Shown here: in pieces, positions 1 through 11,743 of the stretch | Position numbering within the stretch: the first letter of the stretch is position 1 | Layout: each line of letters begins with the position of its first letter | Assembly: GCA_003254925.1 (NCBI GenBank) | Contig: QANZ01036525.1 | Location: forward strand, 1-64,000 | Source: Chamaecrista fasciculata | Taxonomy: Eukaryota; Streptophyta; Magnoliopsida; Fabales; Fabaceae | DNA length: 64,000 nt | Direction: 5' to 3' | The notes under the pieces: generated by a model | What the model saw: only the letters and a program-made list of their open reading frames with translations | Databases searched by the model: none | Told to the model about the DNA's origin: nothing | Program-made: the position numbers and the translations under genes

Positions 1-999
1 AAATGTGTTTTCTTTTCCAAAATAATGAAAAATTGTACCTAAACTGCGTTTTAATTAGAAAACAAAAAAAAAAAGTAAAAAAGAATTATTAAGATCTTGA
101 GAATCTTACAATCTTGATCGTGATCCTATCACAATTCTATAAGTGATTTGACAAAATTAAACTTATTAAGATCTTCATCTTATACGATCTTACGATTTAA
201 GATCTCAATCTTAATAACTTCGATTAGAACCGTTGCCTTTATCAATTAAAAACTATAATATTTTTCTAGATTAAATTAACTTTCAATTTAAATAATCAAC
301 TAATAGAGAAATTCTGTTCTGATTCTCTTACTTTTGTTTATTTTCACCTTCGTAATGCTTAATCTCTCTTTATTTATTTTTCCCTGCCATAATGGGAGAT
401 CAAATCCTTTCTTTAAGTAAAGTTTAATGCCTTCCTCTATCTCTATTTTTTCTTCTTCATTTTTTTTCCTTTGATAATGGATTGAAAGTGGTGAAACGGC
501 AAATGGTATACTTGACAAAAATCCATTTTTAAAAAATGAGAGAGTTCTCAGTCTGATATAATCTCTATTGATTTAATTAATATTTAAGAGTTCTCAGTCT
601 GATATAATCTGAATTGACACAATAGAGTTGGTGCAAAGTAATAGTTGTCAATCAACGTTAAGCAAAGTAGAAAATACAAGAAACATTGGACTTTTGGTGT
701 AGCTTTGAAAGTTCCAAGCTTCGGTGTGAAGGAAATTCTTAGCCTGGGCTTAACATTCCAAGCAAGTATCCATTTCAGTAGTTGTCACTTAGAAAAACCT
801 AGTTTAAAATCAATCAACATATCATACTCACATACATCATCATGTTTAGAAGTCTACATATTGAATTTTTCATCAATTAGTTTTTAAACCAAAAGGAATA
901 ATTAATAAAAAAATTCTTATCGCCTTGGACTTGGTTTTGCTATATTAAATGGTTAACAATCCTTGTGCACTATTGAATTCTCTAGACTAAAGTTTTTAA
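1..999. other. AT-rich intergenic, no gene seen
   Basis: No supported gene. Short open frames here have no recognisable domain or exon structure. A 23-base direct repeat (GAGTTCTCAGTCTGATATAA and three more bases) occurs at 542-564 and 588-610. Confidence 0.6.
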
Positions 1000-1463
1000 G
1001 ACAAAATACCCTTTCGTGTCCCTAACATTTGCAGTGATTTTCAGTTATGTCTCTAACGTTTCATTTGTGTCAGTTGTGCCAAAATCATTTTCGCACGATT
1101 TGAGTTCGGTTTTGATTAGATTTCGTATGGATTTTAACTTTCGGACATCACAAACTTGATTCCTTGAATCAATTTCAAAGATTAAGCTCAAAGTAGCCCC
1201 AAATCCAAAGAAAATCAGACCCGATGAACCCCAAAAAGGACCAAAACGAAAAGGACCAAAACAAAATGCAGCAAAACGAAAAATTTTCCTCAAAATTTCC
1301 ATGTGCAAAATGATCCTTATGAGCCGAAAATGAGTACCCATAAACTCATTTATCAAAAGAAATTGAAATGAACACGAATCGAAGCTCAGAAGTTCCGGAA
1401 AATGGTACACTAATAAGGGTACAGACATAATTGAAACTAAATGGCACGAAAGGGTGTTTTGCC
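1000..1463. mobile_element. Fold-back MULE-type element
   Basis: The ends are inverted copies: GACAAAATACCCTTTCGTG at the left, and GGCAAAACACCCTTTCGTG when the right end is reverse-complemented. The 10-base repeat AAGTTTTTAA flanks it exactly at 990-999 and 1464-1473. A 9-11 bp duplication with long inverted repeats is the Mutator (MULE) signature. No transposase is present, so it is non-autonomous. The ends resemble those of the elements at 31956 and 42663. Confidence 0.8.
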
Positions 1464-1518
1464 AAGTTTTTAATTTTCTTTAATGTTATTACCATGATAA
1501 TTTTGGGTCATTTTATGA

Positions 1519-1632
1519 GAACGTTGATGATCATGTTAAAAACCCCATGAAACCACTGTTTTCAACACATCAATTCCGTATAATAATCCAACGCATCTTG
1601 GAACGTTGATGATCATGTTAAAAACCCCATGA
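1519..1632. repeat. 32-base direct repeat pair
   Basis: The same 32 bases beginning GAACGTTGATGATCATG occur at 1519-1550 and 1601-1632, offset by 82 bases. This is a small local duplication downstream of the SRC2-like gene; no function is inferred. Confidence 0.75.
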
Positions 1633-1914
1633 GAACAAATTGATCGTCATAGAAAATCACTTTCTTTCTGCTCATGAAATCAGAAACTCCGAAAAGTTCA
1701 GATAAAAACAGAGATCAAATTCTCAATCCATATATCAAATGACTTTTAATTTATATATATGCAAAGAGAGGGAGATTATAGAATCCACAGCAATTCAAAA
1801 ACCACCACAATTATACATTCAAATCATCCTCATGATGCAAATTCTACAAGTCCAAGTCAAGTATCACAACGAAACTACCTCATAATCAATATAACAAAAA
1901 CTTGTAAAAAAAGA

Positions 1915-2745
1915 TTAAAAATCAAAGCCACCGTCAAAACCACCATCATCAAAGCCTGCATCGTATCCGGCATCATAAGAAGCAGCATCAGATACCATAT
2001 CTCCGATCAATAACCCACCAAGCGCTCCACCTAGCAACCCGGCTCCCAAACCCATCCCAAACTTGTTCTTCTTTTTCTGCGGATTCTGAACCGGATACCC
2101 ATAACCCGCCTGAGGCGGCGGGTACCCGCCGTACGCCGGTGGATACCCACCGTGGTACGGTTGTTGCGGATAACCATAACCCGCCGCGTATTGCGGCGGA
2201 GGATACGGAGCCGCATAAGGAGGCGCAGAGGTGGATCCCGCCGCCGCCTGAGCGGGATACGCAACCACAGGCTCATCCTTAGAAACCTTTTCCGCCGCCG
2301 TCGCCGTAGTCTTGGCCGCGGCGATTTTTTCCCCAAATTTATAAGAGAGATTCAGCGAACCCTTGGGTTTCCCCGAGGGTTTCCTGACCTGGTAGCTGAC
2401 GAATTGCGAGGACTTGCCATCGCCGGGATTCTGGAGAAGCTCTTTAACGGGGATGTGGACGTGGCCGATGTCCTTGTCGCCGGCGACGGTGCGTTCGGAT
2501 CGGAGTTTGATTTCTAGGGTTAGACGGTTGTCCCACGCCGCCGACTCGTTGATGTTGAATTTGACGGGGAAATTCCAAGAGGGATTGGTGCCGCCGTCTC
2601 TGTGGACGGGGGTTTTGGCCTTCTGGTTCTGGTAGGGGTCGCCGGAGAGCGAAACGACGGCGTATACGTCCATCTTGGAGAAGAGGTTAACATCTTTAAG
2701 GTCTTTGGCAGAAATTAGGGTGAGTTCTAAGGGGACATAAGCCAT
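1915..2745 (-). CDS. SRC2: SRC2-like C2-domain protein
   Basis: This single-exon frame encodes about 276 residues from the ATG that gives MAYVPLELTLISAKDLKDV. An ATG four codons upstream (2757) is possible but adds only MHTN before the conserved start. Residues 1 to about 125 form a C2 domain with the usual sequence around DVYAVVSLSGD and TNPSWNFPVKF. A Pro/Tyr/Gly-rich tract (GYPPAYGGYPPP type) follows, then a basic patch (QKKKNKF), a Gly/Leu-rich hydrophobic segment (GLGAGLLGGALGGLLIGD) and an Asp/Gly/Phe tail. This layout is that of plant SRC2 (soybean gene regulated by cold 2), a membrane-associated C2 protein linked to cold and stress signalling and reported to interact with Rboh oxidases in Arabidopsis. 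Family assignment is firm; the stress role is by homology only. Confidence 0.92.
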   Translation of the reverse strand: MAYVPLELTLISAKDLKDVNLFSKMDVYAVVSLSGDPYQNQKAKTPVHRDGGTNPSWNFPVKFNINESAAWDNRLTLEIKLRSERTVAGDKDIGHVHIPVKELLQNPGDGKSSQFVSYQVRKPSGKPKGSLNLSYKFGEKIAAAKTTATAAEKVSKDEPVVAYPAQAAAGSTSAPPYAAPYPPPQYAAGYGYPQQPYHGGYPPAYGGYPPPQAGYGYPVQNPQKKKNKFGMGLGAGLLGGALGGLLIGDMVSDAASYDAGYDAGFDDGGFDGGFDF

Positions 2746-2879
2746 GTTTGTATGCAAGTCTTGAAGAGAAAAGAGAAAGACGAAGAAATCGAAACTTACA
2801 GGTTGGGAAGAAATTAGAGAGATTGGTTGGGTATTTATGAATTTTGATGTGACAAATTGAGTTTGGATTTATCCTCTTA

Positions 2880-2888
2880 ATTATATAG
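2880..2888 (-). promoter_or_regulatory. Candidate TATA box of the SRC2-like gene
   Basis: On the minus strand CTATATAAT lies about 135 bases upstream of the preferred ATG. It would give a short AT-rich leader. The match is by eye and the transcription start is unknown. Confidence 0.4.
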
Positions 2889-3512
2889 AAGAAGAATAAG
2901 CACCTTGGGTTAGAAGCCACTGAAGTTGACGTCAATGACGATAGACATAAATTCAATTTATAGAGAATGGGGGAATCAGTGAAGCACGGAAATAATCTTC
3001 CTGATCTTTATTATAGACGCGTAAGTTTTAATTCTTTTTTAATGAAAATAAATTATATAATAATAATTATATTCCTTATCTGCAAGGCTTCTTTTCTTAT
3101 TAAAAAAGTACATATATGATAAATATATAAAAGAGAATATTGGAATAATTAAAAACCAACGGCTAAAAATCAGGCTTGAGAATCGTATGGATCTGATTAG
3201 ATAATATAACATCAATAACTGGCCAGGCCGGGTCGTGAATGTATGTACACGTCATCACGCAAACATAGGAAAGAGATATTTGTGGAATGGGAAATTGCTA
3301 TTTTTCCAAGTTCCACGAAGTTACCACCTTTCATCAAACACGGGATGTACACACTGATGCCTAAAAGTCTAAAACCGTAACGCGTTCTGTAGATAGTACT
3401 AGAAAGCATAAATGAATGGCCAATGAATATCCTCTTTTAACAGATCATTTATCAGGCTTCACCTTGAAGAAAACACAAGTCTAAACTTAAGGCGGCTAAG
3501 GGTACTCATATA

Positions 3513-3543
3513 AATATATAATATATATATATATATATATATA
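3513..3543. repeat. (TA)n microsatellite
   Basis: An almost pure TA run of about 30 bases lies between the SRC2-like promoter region and the hAT MITE at 3682. Confidence 0.9.
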
Positions 3544-3681
3544 AATTCTTATATCCATTTTAGATTATATGTCGCCTTCAATTCTGCTACTTTCTAGAAA
3601 GTTAAAGACTCCTCTACAATTCAGTTTGAAGTCACTGATTTAACTGCATCAGACCGGCTAATTCAATGGGTTTATCCGACC

Positions 3682-4031
3682 CTATGAAACATGGACACTG
3701 ACACGGATATGGGACACGACACGGACACAGACACAGACACAGTGACACGCCAAACTCTCAAAATTACGCGACACGACACGACATATATTTATATATATAA
3801 ATAATTAAATATTCATAATTTTTAATGAAAAATTTAAAAATTACAACTTTTATTCATAATATGTCATATTCATCATTATCTTCTCTTGTTTGTCATGTTA
3901 AAGTTATAAAAAATTGATTTATATTCTAAAATTTATGGATATGTGTCTTGTCAGTGTCGTACGGGTGTCGGACACTGACACGTGTCTGACACGGCGACAC
4001 GCCTTTAAAATGAAGTGTCCATGCTTCCTAG
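3682..4031. mobile_element. hAT-type MITE (GACAC-rich)
   Basis: A 350-base element with ends CTATGAAACATGGACAC and, inverted, CTAGGAAGCATGGACAC. The subterminal regions are rich in GACACG/CGTGTC words. The 8-base repeat ATCCGACC flanks it at 3674-3681 and 4032-4039, as expected for hAT elements. There is no coding capacity. It lies just beyond the 3' end of the PWWP gene. Confidence 0.82.
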
Positions 4032-4338
4032 ATCCGACCAAGCCAATCTTAAATTACATAAAGATGACTCTATACACAACATTTGGAAGCTAAAAGTTGC
4101 TCTCAAGCTTTTAACTAAAAGCGATCAATCTTCAGCACTAGAGTTCAACCAGGCTGGTGCTCCGTATTGACTCTCTTCTCTATTCTTCCTAAGCTAAATC
4201 ACAGTTCATACAGTGAGGTTGCGAAGCATCAGTCCAGTGTAGCAACCACACGTCTACATGTTTTCTATCTGGCTATGCTATATCTAGGTGAGTCAGTGGT
4301 GCAAAATACAAACCTGATTAGACTACAATGTATTGCTT

Positions 4339-6968
4339 TCAGAGATGGAAAGGCACATATCCTAATGCAGACTTCAAGTTATTTATAACTTCATTACACC
4401 TGATTAGACTATTCAACATTTGTTGGGAGATGTCGATGCTCTTTCTGGAAGCCGAAGCAGCAAGAATGGTGGATGCTTCAAATGATTGATCATTACAAGG
4501 CTCAACAGATTCACTTAATGGATGGCTCTTGGTGGTATAGTTACAATTTGGGTGGTTGACATTGCTCTTAACTACCAGCTGCTCTCTCTCTTTGCTTTCA
4601 ATTTCATTTACAGCAGACTTTTCAGGGACGGTTTGCTTAGGTATACCTGTGGTGTATCCAGTCAAGTGCACTAGTGGCTTCTCTAGACATGTCTTTGGCT
4701 GAGTCCCTGGTTTCATAGAAGCACCAGTTATAATGGTTGGCGACTGTAAATCCATTCCACAGCTCTGATTAACAGGCTGATTTCCAGACTTGTGTGATTT
4801 TATGAGTGGGGTTTCCAACTTGTAGATTACATTTGCATTGCCGAAGAGATACTTATTCTGGATTGCATATTCATAGGCTGCCAAAGCATCAGATTTGCAT
4901 TTGAAAGTAACAATGCATGTAGAAGATTTCCAAGAAGCATGAGTTGCTGAAAGATCAAGGGGCCCAAATCGTACAAATTTTGCTTTAAGCTCTGAAATGG
5001 AAGGAAGTGCTGACTTAGAAGGGAATCTCACAGTTAAAAGTGTAGGTTTTGCACTCTTCATCGAAGTTTTAGGTTTCTCTAAAACATCTTTAACCTGATT
5101 TGTCACATGCACGATGTCTATTTTTTCTTGGTTCCTATTCTGGGGTTTTACCTGCTTCTGATCTTTAGCCTTTTCTTCTGCAGCCGATGGCTTTGACTCA
5201 CACGTGCCCTTTCAAACCCTTTCAGATATCTCTTCACTATTATCATAGTTGCCACCGTGTTGATCAGTAGTGATCTTATAGTCTTCAGGCTTTAGACGTT
5301 TTTTGGGAGGAATCGAATCCAATGGAAGGCCTTGAGTCCTCACACTAAGAGGACTGTGAATAGCTATGGTAGAAGCAAGAAAACCTGAGGATTTAGATTT
5401 AGCATCATCTAGTTTCCTTAAAGAGCTATCTGCAAGGCTTTTCTGGTAAACAGTTGACCTAAATTGCAAAACAAACTTTTCCACAATTGCAGGAATATTC
5501 TGTTCCACACCATGGAAGGGATTTAGAGCAAGAGCTAATAAATCTGCATGTCTTTGATGGAGTTCATCTTCCGTCCTAATTGAACCAATCACTTGCTTAT
5601 CATCCACAGATTTCTCTTTGTCATATAAACTAGTTTCACCAGACTTGTCTAAGGGACTTATCTTTAATGACTCCTGCATTCCATCTTTAAGACCATGTGT
5701 CACGCTGCACTGTAGCTCAACCTCTATTTTCCTCTTTCTTTTATCTACTTTAACAGCCTTTTCAGAGTTAAGGCATTGTCCAGGATGTTTGAGATCATCT
5801 TGTGTTACACCTACACTTTGACCAGCATCCACAAATGCTTTTCCAGGAAGAACACTCTCGAAGGGAGATGTAATACAGCCAACTGAATGCATTTTATCAA
5901 CATCGCTCCTATGTTCAACTACTTTTACCATTGAGCTTGACTGATTTTTCAGGCCTCCAGAATTTGTAGTATTATTGCAGAAGACTTCAGATTCCTTTCT
6001 CTGTACTGTATATTCAGAAATTTCAATTGACCTATTCCTAGGATCTGCAGTTAGCAGAACAATTGTATCAGGCGGGCAAAGAATGTATATGATATCAAAA
6101 TAAATAAAGACAAAGGAAATTTATTTGAGGAAGCGTTCAATAAAATGCAGTGAACATGAGAAAAGTGATCATTTAAACCTTGAAATGGCACTTCTTCCTC
6201 CTGCTCTTCTAAATCAACAAATGACTTGGTAAGTTTCTCTGATTCCTCAACATGTGACAGTACATGGATTTCATCAATCTCCTCAAACACAACCTTGCGA
6301 TAAGCACAAACAGTAGCTACATTCTTAATCCAGTCAACGTTTTGCTGCATTTTCTCACCTGGCATCAATGCCATCTGTCTTACAAAGGAAAGTGCAGGAG
6401 CTGGTTGAAACCCATCTCTAGCACTTTGTATTTGCTTCATTGAATATACTCCAGAGGAATTGTACCCTTTTAAATTTACATAATAGAACCAACCAAAATA
6501 ATTTATAGGCTTCAGAGACAAAAGGTTGTGACACAAGCATGCCAATCCTAATTCTGCTCTCCTGCTGATCTCAACTTCAGCATCTTCAACAGCATCCAGA
6601 AAAGCTGGAGTCTTCGTCTGCTTCGATTTCTCAACATAGTGAGTCTCAAATGGAAGAAGCTCCTTAGGCTCAAACCAACCATAGCTGCTGTCCCCCAAAA
6701 ATGCAACCAATACATGCCCTACTTTTTTTCTTTTGCATACTGAAGGAACTGCCCATTCTTCGTTGAATATAAGACCTGGCCACCATGGATGCGATTTAAC
6801 CTTTGCCCACACCATATCTCCCACTTCATATTCAACTTCAACTGACTCTGCCATGCTTATTTCAAGATCATCATCACACTTAGGTTCACTTTGTTTCACT
6901 TTCTCAGCCAAATGAACCCTATGCACTTTTTGAGATGCAAAATTGCAATTCCTTGTGCTGTGAACCAT
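4339..6968 (-). CDS. PWWP-domain protein, PDP family; carries an in-frame TGA
   Basis: Two coding exons: 6968-6179 and 6044-4339. The 134-base intron has donor AAG|GTTTAA and acceptor CTGCAG, and the phase carries across. The PWWP domain begins near residue 45 (GDMVWAKVKSHPWWPG; core PWWP at 61-64) and continues through DSSYGWFEPKELLPF, followed by the plant PDP extension to about residue 250. The C-terminal part holds the conserved RRM-like block seen in Arabidopsis PDP proteins (LPSISELKAKFVRFGPLDLS, then SSTCIVTFKCKSDALAAYEY). PDP proteins bind histone-modifying complexes and affect H3K27me3 and flowering. Oddity: codon 541 (5214-5212) is TGA, and the same frame stays open for 290 more codons containing the conserved C-terminal block. 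No splice of plausible length removes it. It may be a recent nonsense allele, a base error, or a truncated 540-residue product. Confidence 0.85.
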
Positions 6969-6978
6969 ACTTGCTTCC

Positions 6979-7735
6979 TCAATTACTGCATTTTAAACAC
7001 AGAGAGGATCTCAATTCTCCAAACCCACCATTTGTTGCACCAATTGCTCCTCAAAACCCTCGTATCACAAATATGCAATGTCATAGACCCAAATTAACGG
7101 TTTCCCAAGAACACAACAACCCCATATGCAATATCACAAGAACACAGAAATTTGATAACCTTAAAGCATCTTTAAACTCTGAAGAACCAACCACAGAAAA
7201 AAAGAAAGAAAGAAAGGAAATGATCAAATTAGCATGGCGAAAATTGCTTAAATCCAACACTGTTAGGACCGAAACCCTAACAGGTAACAAGTAACACAAG
7301 GAAGTGGAAGACGACGGTTACCTACAAAGCCCGTCTCAGAAACAAATCGCATCGCAGAAAAATGAATGGCTTGATCTTAATCATATGCTTCACTTGCATA
7401 TACAGTAGCACACGGAATATCATCAATATTCAATAGCAACAACACTAAATGCTATTTTTTCATTAGCCAAAACAATATCTACGGTCAAACAATATCTATG
7501 GAGTGTTCCTCCCACATGCTCTCCCTATTTAAGTTTCCGGTCTTTTTTATTTTCCTCCCAAAAAAAAAACCAACAAGATAATAAAGTGCTGTTTTTTTTT
7601 AATGTTCATAATTCTTAAAAGTAATAAGTAGTAAATTAGTAACTAATTAATGCCTAATCTATTCAGAATGTCTTACCAACATGTTTTAACTTACCTAAAC
7701 TTTAGTAAAGTCAACTAGAGTTGATAATAATCACT
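6979..7735. other. 5' flank of the PWWP gene
   Basis: This holds the probable leader and promoter of the minus-strand PWWP gene. Two imperfectly matching pieces, CAATATCTACGGTCAAACA and AATATCTATGGAG, lie near 7468-7503. No TATA box could be placed with confidence and no other gene is seen. Confidence 0.4.
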
Positions 7736-7834
7736 TGAACGAGATTATTTTGTTGATGGATGGATTACATTTCAATGTTTTGTCATTTTTTAAAATGAAA
7801 AATTTATATTATCTTACCCTTGTTGGAAGACTCA

Positions 7835-7935
7835 CCCACTATAGCCAGTTGCGCAACCCGGGTCGAGTCCGAATTAGTCGAGGAGTGGCCTCAGATACCG
7901 GGCAAACATCTAAATTACATTATTAGTTCGTTGCT
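7835..7935 (+). repeat. Possible SINE-like or tRNA-like fragment
   Basis: A GC-richer island in AT-rich DNA with a B-box-like word (GGGTCGAGTCC at about 7860-7870), followed by GAATTAGTCGAGG and GATACCGGGC. It resembles the 3' half of a tRNA-derived SINE, but no A box was found at the right distance. This is a weak call. Confidence 0.25.
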
Positions 7936-7985
7936 TCATCGCTCAAATCAAGTGCTTTCATTTATGATTGTTTTAGTAGGAAAGA

Positions 7986-8027
7986 ATACCTTTCTCGACC
8001 TTTCGGCTAAGATTAAGTATAGTATCC
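7986..8027 (+). pseudogene. U2 snRNA 5' fragment (pseudogene)
   Basis: The bases starting ATACCTTTCTCGACCTTTCG and continuing GGCTAAGATTAAGTATAGTATC match the 5' end of plant U2 snRNA with about four mismatches over some 41 bases, including the region that pairs with the branch site. The match stops after this; the Sm site and 3' stem-loops are absent. No upstream sequence element (TCCCACATCG type) or TATA box sits at snRNA-gene spacing. It is best read as a truncated retro-inserted copy. Confidence 0.65.
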
Positions 8028-8049
8028 TTTTTATTTGGCCCAAAAAAAG

Positions 8050-9454
8050 GTTTTTGGTATGAAAGAATAAAATATTATTAAGAAAAACTCTTCATAATAA
8101 AATAAGATATTTGAGAATAAATATAAAAAAAATGTATGAATACATGAATGAACTTAAAGTTAAGATGCTACTACAACTCTCTTATGTTTGTCTTAAAAAA
8201 AAAAACTCTCATGTTTTTTATTAAGAAAAAATATTCATCTCACAACGGGAAAGTTTACTTATAAATGAAGGGTTCTTGACTAGACATATAAATAAATTCA
8301 AGATAAAACTCATTCCTTAAACAATAATTAGTACAGAAAAATAAGAAATCAAATCAAATTAACATGTTAAAGTATAGCTAGGCTCTTTATAGGCAATGCT
8401 TAATGGGCTTTGGCCCAAAAAATGCTTTATGAGCTATATTTTAAATTTTGATTATTGACGATATGGCATGGGCCAAATAATTGCCTCACACTTACATACC
8501 CGCTTTCTGTTCTAATAACAATGGGCTCAATGCCCAAAAGAACGTGTGGAACAAACAGAGGAGAATAACAAACTAATACTCATTAACTTTAACATGTTCT
8601 TCTAACAAAAAAAAAAAAAAAACTTTAGCATGTTCATATTTGAACTTCCTTCATCAACAAGTTGGTTAAGGAAGAAGACACAATAATTACTATACAACTT
8701 TATACCCAAAAGAAAAGATCTACTTGAATTGTGTTGATAAATATAGTATGGCTTTCATGTTAATTATTAATTATAAATTGGCACAATCTTAATTATTAAA
8801 AAAATGAGAAAGATGATGGTTTGTCCCTTGAAAGATTGGAAGAGGTATTAATAAGACTCTTTGGCGGCCCTCCATAAGCCACCATTTGTTCGTGCCTCTT
8901 TGGTTAAGAAGCTTTAAGTGTCAATTCCTTTATTTGCGTTTTGTCGTCTCTGGTGATGAAGCTCTCAAAATTTTGTGCATTGAATTGAATGGAGGATTCA
9001 TGTACATCTTTAATTTTGTAAATATCACTTTATATCTTCATATCATCCCTTTGGTACCATTTGTGTTCATTTTGTGTGTGTGTGTTTTGTATTTTCTTCC
9101 TTGATTGAGATATAATTGTATCTTTCAAGAAAAAAGATAATATCATTACAAAATGACTATTAACAATGAGCCTTATGTATATTTTGTCTCGTAATTGCTC
9201 ATTTAATAATTTCTTGTGATATGTCTTTATTTTTTATGACTATAATGTCTTAGTCATTTATCCGATCTAGCAATAACTAATTATTGTTTGAGACTAGATG
9301 TCATGTAGTTGGAGTAAAGCTCTCTCAATTATTCAAATTTCATATATTAATTCTGAAAACTGAGTACCTATATTTTATTAGTGAATGTTATGAGAAAAAT
9401 ATAAATAATTTAACCTAAATTCAATATTCAATATAGACTCATGACATCAAGGGA
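8050..9454. other. AT-rich intergenic, no gene seen
   Basis: Only short open frames without recognisable domains and several A- or T-runs. Nothing else was identified. Confidence 0.55.
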
Positions 9455-9465
9455 ATTTTAAGGGA

Positions 9466-9618
9466 GAATTGGATCCATTGCAGTGCAAATGCACTGCAGT
9501 GTAGAGAGAGGAAGAGAGAGCTAAAGAGAGAAACGTGGGCCCCACAAGTATTTTCTCTCTCTAACTCTCTCTTTTTCTCTACACTGCAGTGCATTTGCAC
9601 TGCAGTGGATCCAGTTCC
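9466..9618. mobile_element. Hairpin MITE, Mutator-like
   Basis: A 153-base near-perfect hairpin. The left end GAATTGGATCCATTGCAGTG and the inverted right end GGAACTGGATCCACTGCAGTG run into matching arms of about 45 bases each, around a CT/GA-rich centre with GTGGGCCCCAC. The 11-base repeat ATTTTAAGGGA flanks it at 9455-9465 and 9619-9629. This fits a MULE-derived MITE. A transcript would fold into one long stem. Confidence 0.85.
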
Positions 9619-9629
9619 ATTTTAAGGGA

Positions 9630-11230
9630 TTCAAATTTTCTTAGCATGACACATAACTGAGATTTTGTATGGTCTTTTTAATCCATGTTGTACATGAAAA
9701 TAGTAGTGAAATTATATTAACCACTTTTAATAGATAATAATCTATTTAATTTTGCTGTATTTTATATTGTTTTTTTATTTTATTTTTATATCATTGCAGT
9801 ATTGTTTAGGACTGTTTTAAAATAAGTTTAATTTAGGAATCACCCCACGTACTAGTATTTTTTAAAAGTATTAAATTCAGACCATTGTCCTTTGACTATC
9901 TCCTACATAGGTTATACCTTAAAGGAAAAAGTTGATTTCAATTTCCTAAATTCTAGTGCTTTATGAGAAGATATGTTAATAATTAGTAGTAATAATTAAT
10001 ACAGCACTAAAATTAGAAGCCATAAACATCAATTCTTGTCCACCCTTAGTTTGATTTCTATAATGTTAAATGCCCTGCCTTGAATATGAATGATAAGTGT
10101 ATCTACTCACTTGTACGATTCAACTATCTTTCTTAATAATTGACTAAAATTGATAAGTTAGCCTTTTTCTTTTTTGGATAAAAGGAGAGGCCAAAAGGGA
10201 TTTTTCTTAAAAAAAATTGAGAAACCTAAATATAATTATGGGTCAATTGCTTTTCAGATTCCAAAGTAGCCAATAAGAATTCAGTTGACTAACCTTTCCA
10301 TATTTCACACTACTTTACAAGACGAATTACGTCCATCAACCCAAAGGTGGATAACAAGTTGATAAAAAGAAACCATCTTTAAATTGGAAGATCGATTCCA
10401 AAGGATGTATTTACTTGCTTATGGCATATATTTTTCTTTTTTTTAAAAAATCTTCCTTTATCTTTTCAATACTAGCATTTGATAAAAAAAATCGTAACTT
10501 GGATATTAAAAAAGGAGTGTTATGTCAGTCATGCAAAATAATAGAATTAATTAATTCAAGATCTCTGTTATTTATTAATTTGGTAGTTTGGATAATGGTT
10601 AATTTTTGTTCGAATTTATTTTTCAAAAAGTGTGCTTCTAATAGGATTTAAGTTTGAGACATTATTTATAAAAAAGTTAAGCGTCCACCATTTCAATTTA
10701 AGTATTTATTAGGACATCATGTATAAATTTGAAATTAATCAAATTGTATTGTATATATCTTTTAAAAGTTATATATTAAAATTAGATATTAAATAAAATT
10801 TTGTATAAAAACATAATTTTTAAAAAATAAGGCTCGTCCAGTAATACTTGGAAGTGCCTTCCCTTACTACCACTTTTTGTTATAAAAAAAAAAAATAAGG
10901 CCCAAATTCAAGGTTATAGTACACAAGTGGTTATTATGTAACCCCAAACCAAATGGGATTATAAGCTACTCCATTTAGGCTCTAGCTGAAAAACACAATG
11001 GGTGTTGCACCCCTCAAAAGTCAAAGTGATTTTTTTTTAATTAGACTTCTACTTCATAAATAAATAAAAATATAATAATATTTACAATTTATTTTATATT
11101 TTTAAAATTAAAAATAATATTCTCATAAAAAAAGTATAAAAAGAAAACGAGTAATCAATTAGGATTAAACTGGAAATTCAAGTAGTAGGTACACCCCATC
11201 TCTTTAGCATTTACACGTAAATACTTTCTT
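9630..11230. other. AT-rich intergenic, no gene seen
   Basis: No gene or delimited repeat could be supported. The open frames present are short and of low complexity. Confidence 0.5.
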
Positions 11231-11242
11231 TCTTGTGGTGGC

Positions 11243-11452
11243 TTGGGCCACTTCATTTTTTACATGGTGCGAAGAGATTGGAATATTAGGGTTCTTCACA
11301 CGCTTAGAGAAGGAAATCACGTGGCTTATGCTTTGGTTAGAGTTGGCACGAAGATGGAGCAATTTTGGGTTCAATGGGTTGAGCCTCCTAGTTGTATTAA
11401 GAGGCTTCTGTTTGAAGACAGTTTTAAGCCTTTGTTGTACGGTAATTTTTAA
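11243..11452 (+). pseudogene. RNase H-like tail fragment, probably LINE-derived
   Basis: The frame includes WNIRVLHTLREGNHVAYALV, close to the C-terminal motif of plant RNase H domains (usually REGNxxADxLA) found at the ends of LINE reverse transcriptases and in LINE-derived host proteins. The invariant Asp of that motif is Tyr here. No reverse transcriptase is found upstream, so it is an isolated remnant. Confidence 0.5.
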
Positions 11453-11743
11453 GTTTTTTCTTTGTGTTTTGATTTTTTTAAGTCTCTTCATTGTCAGAAA
11501 AAAAAAAATACTATATTTGATCAATACACAATAGAAATCATTCAAATCAACCATTAAAAACTCTGAAAATTAATATAAACTCAAAATTTATATATAACGG
11601 TACAGAACTAGTAAACCAAATAACATGTGATCTGGTACATACCTACACTTCTTCTTGGTCGTCATATTACATACCAAATTTCTTATGGAATAAAAAGAAT
11701 AAAATTTTCAGTTTAATTACAAAAAGGTCTAACTTTTTTTATT

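Noticed and set aside
5179-5216. A micro-intron removing the TGA of the PWWP gene
   Set aside because: The best GT...AG pair would give an intron of under 40 bases, too short for plants.
7835-7935. A functional tRNA gene
   Set aside because: Only a B-box-like word is present; no acceptor stem or A box at proper spacing.
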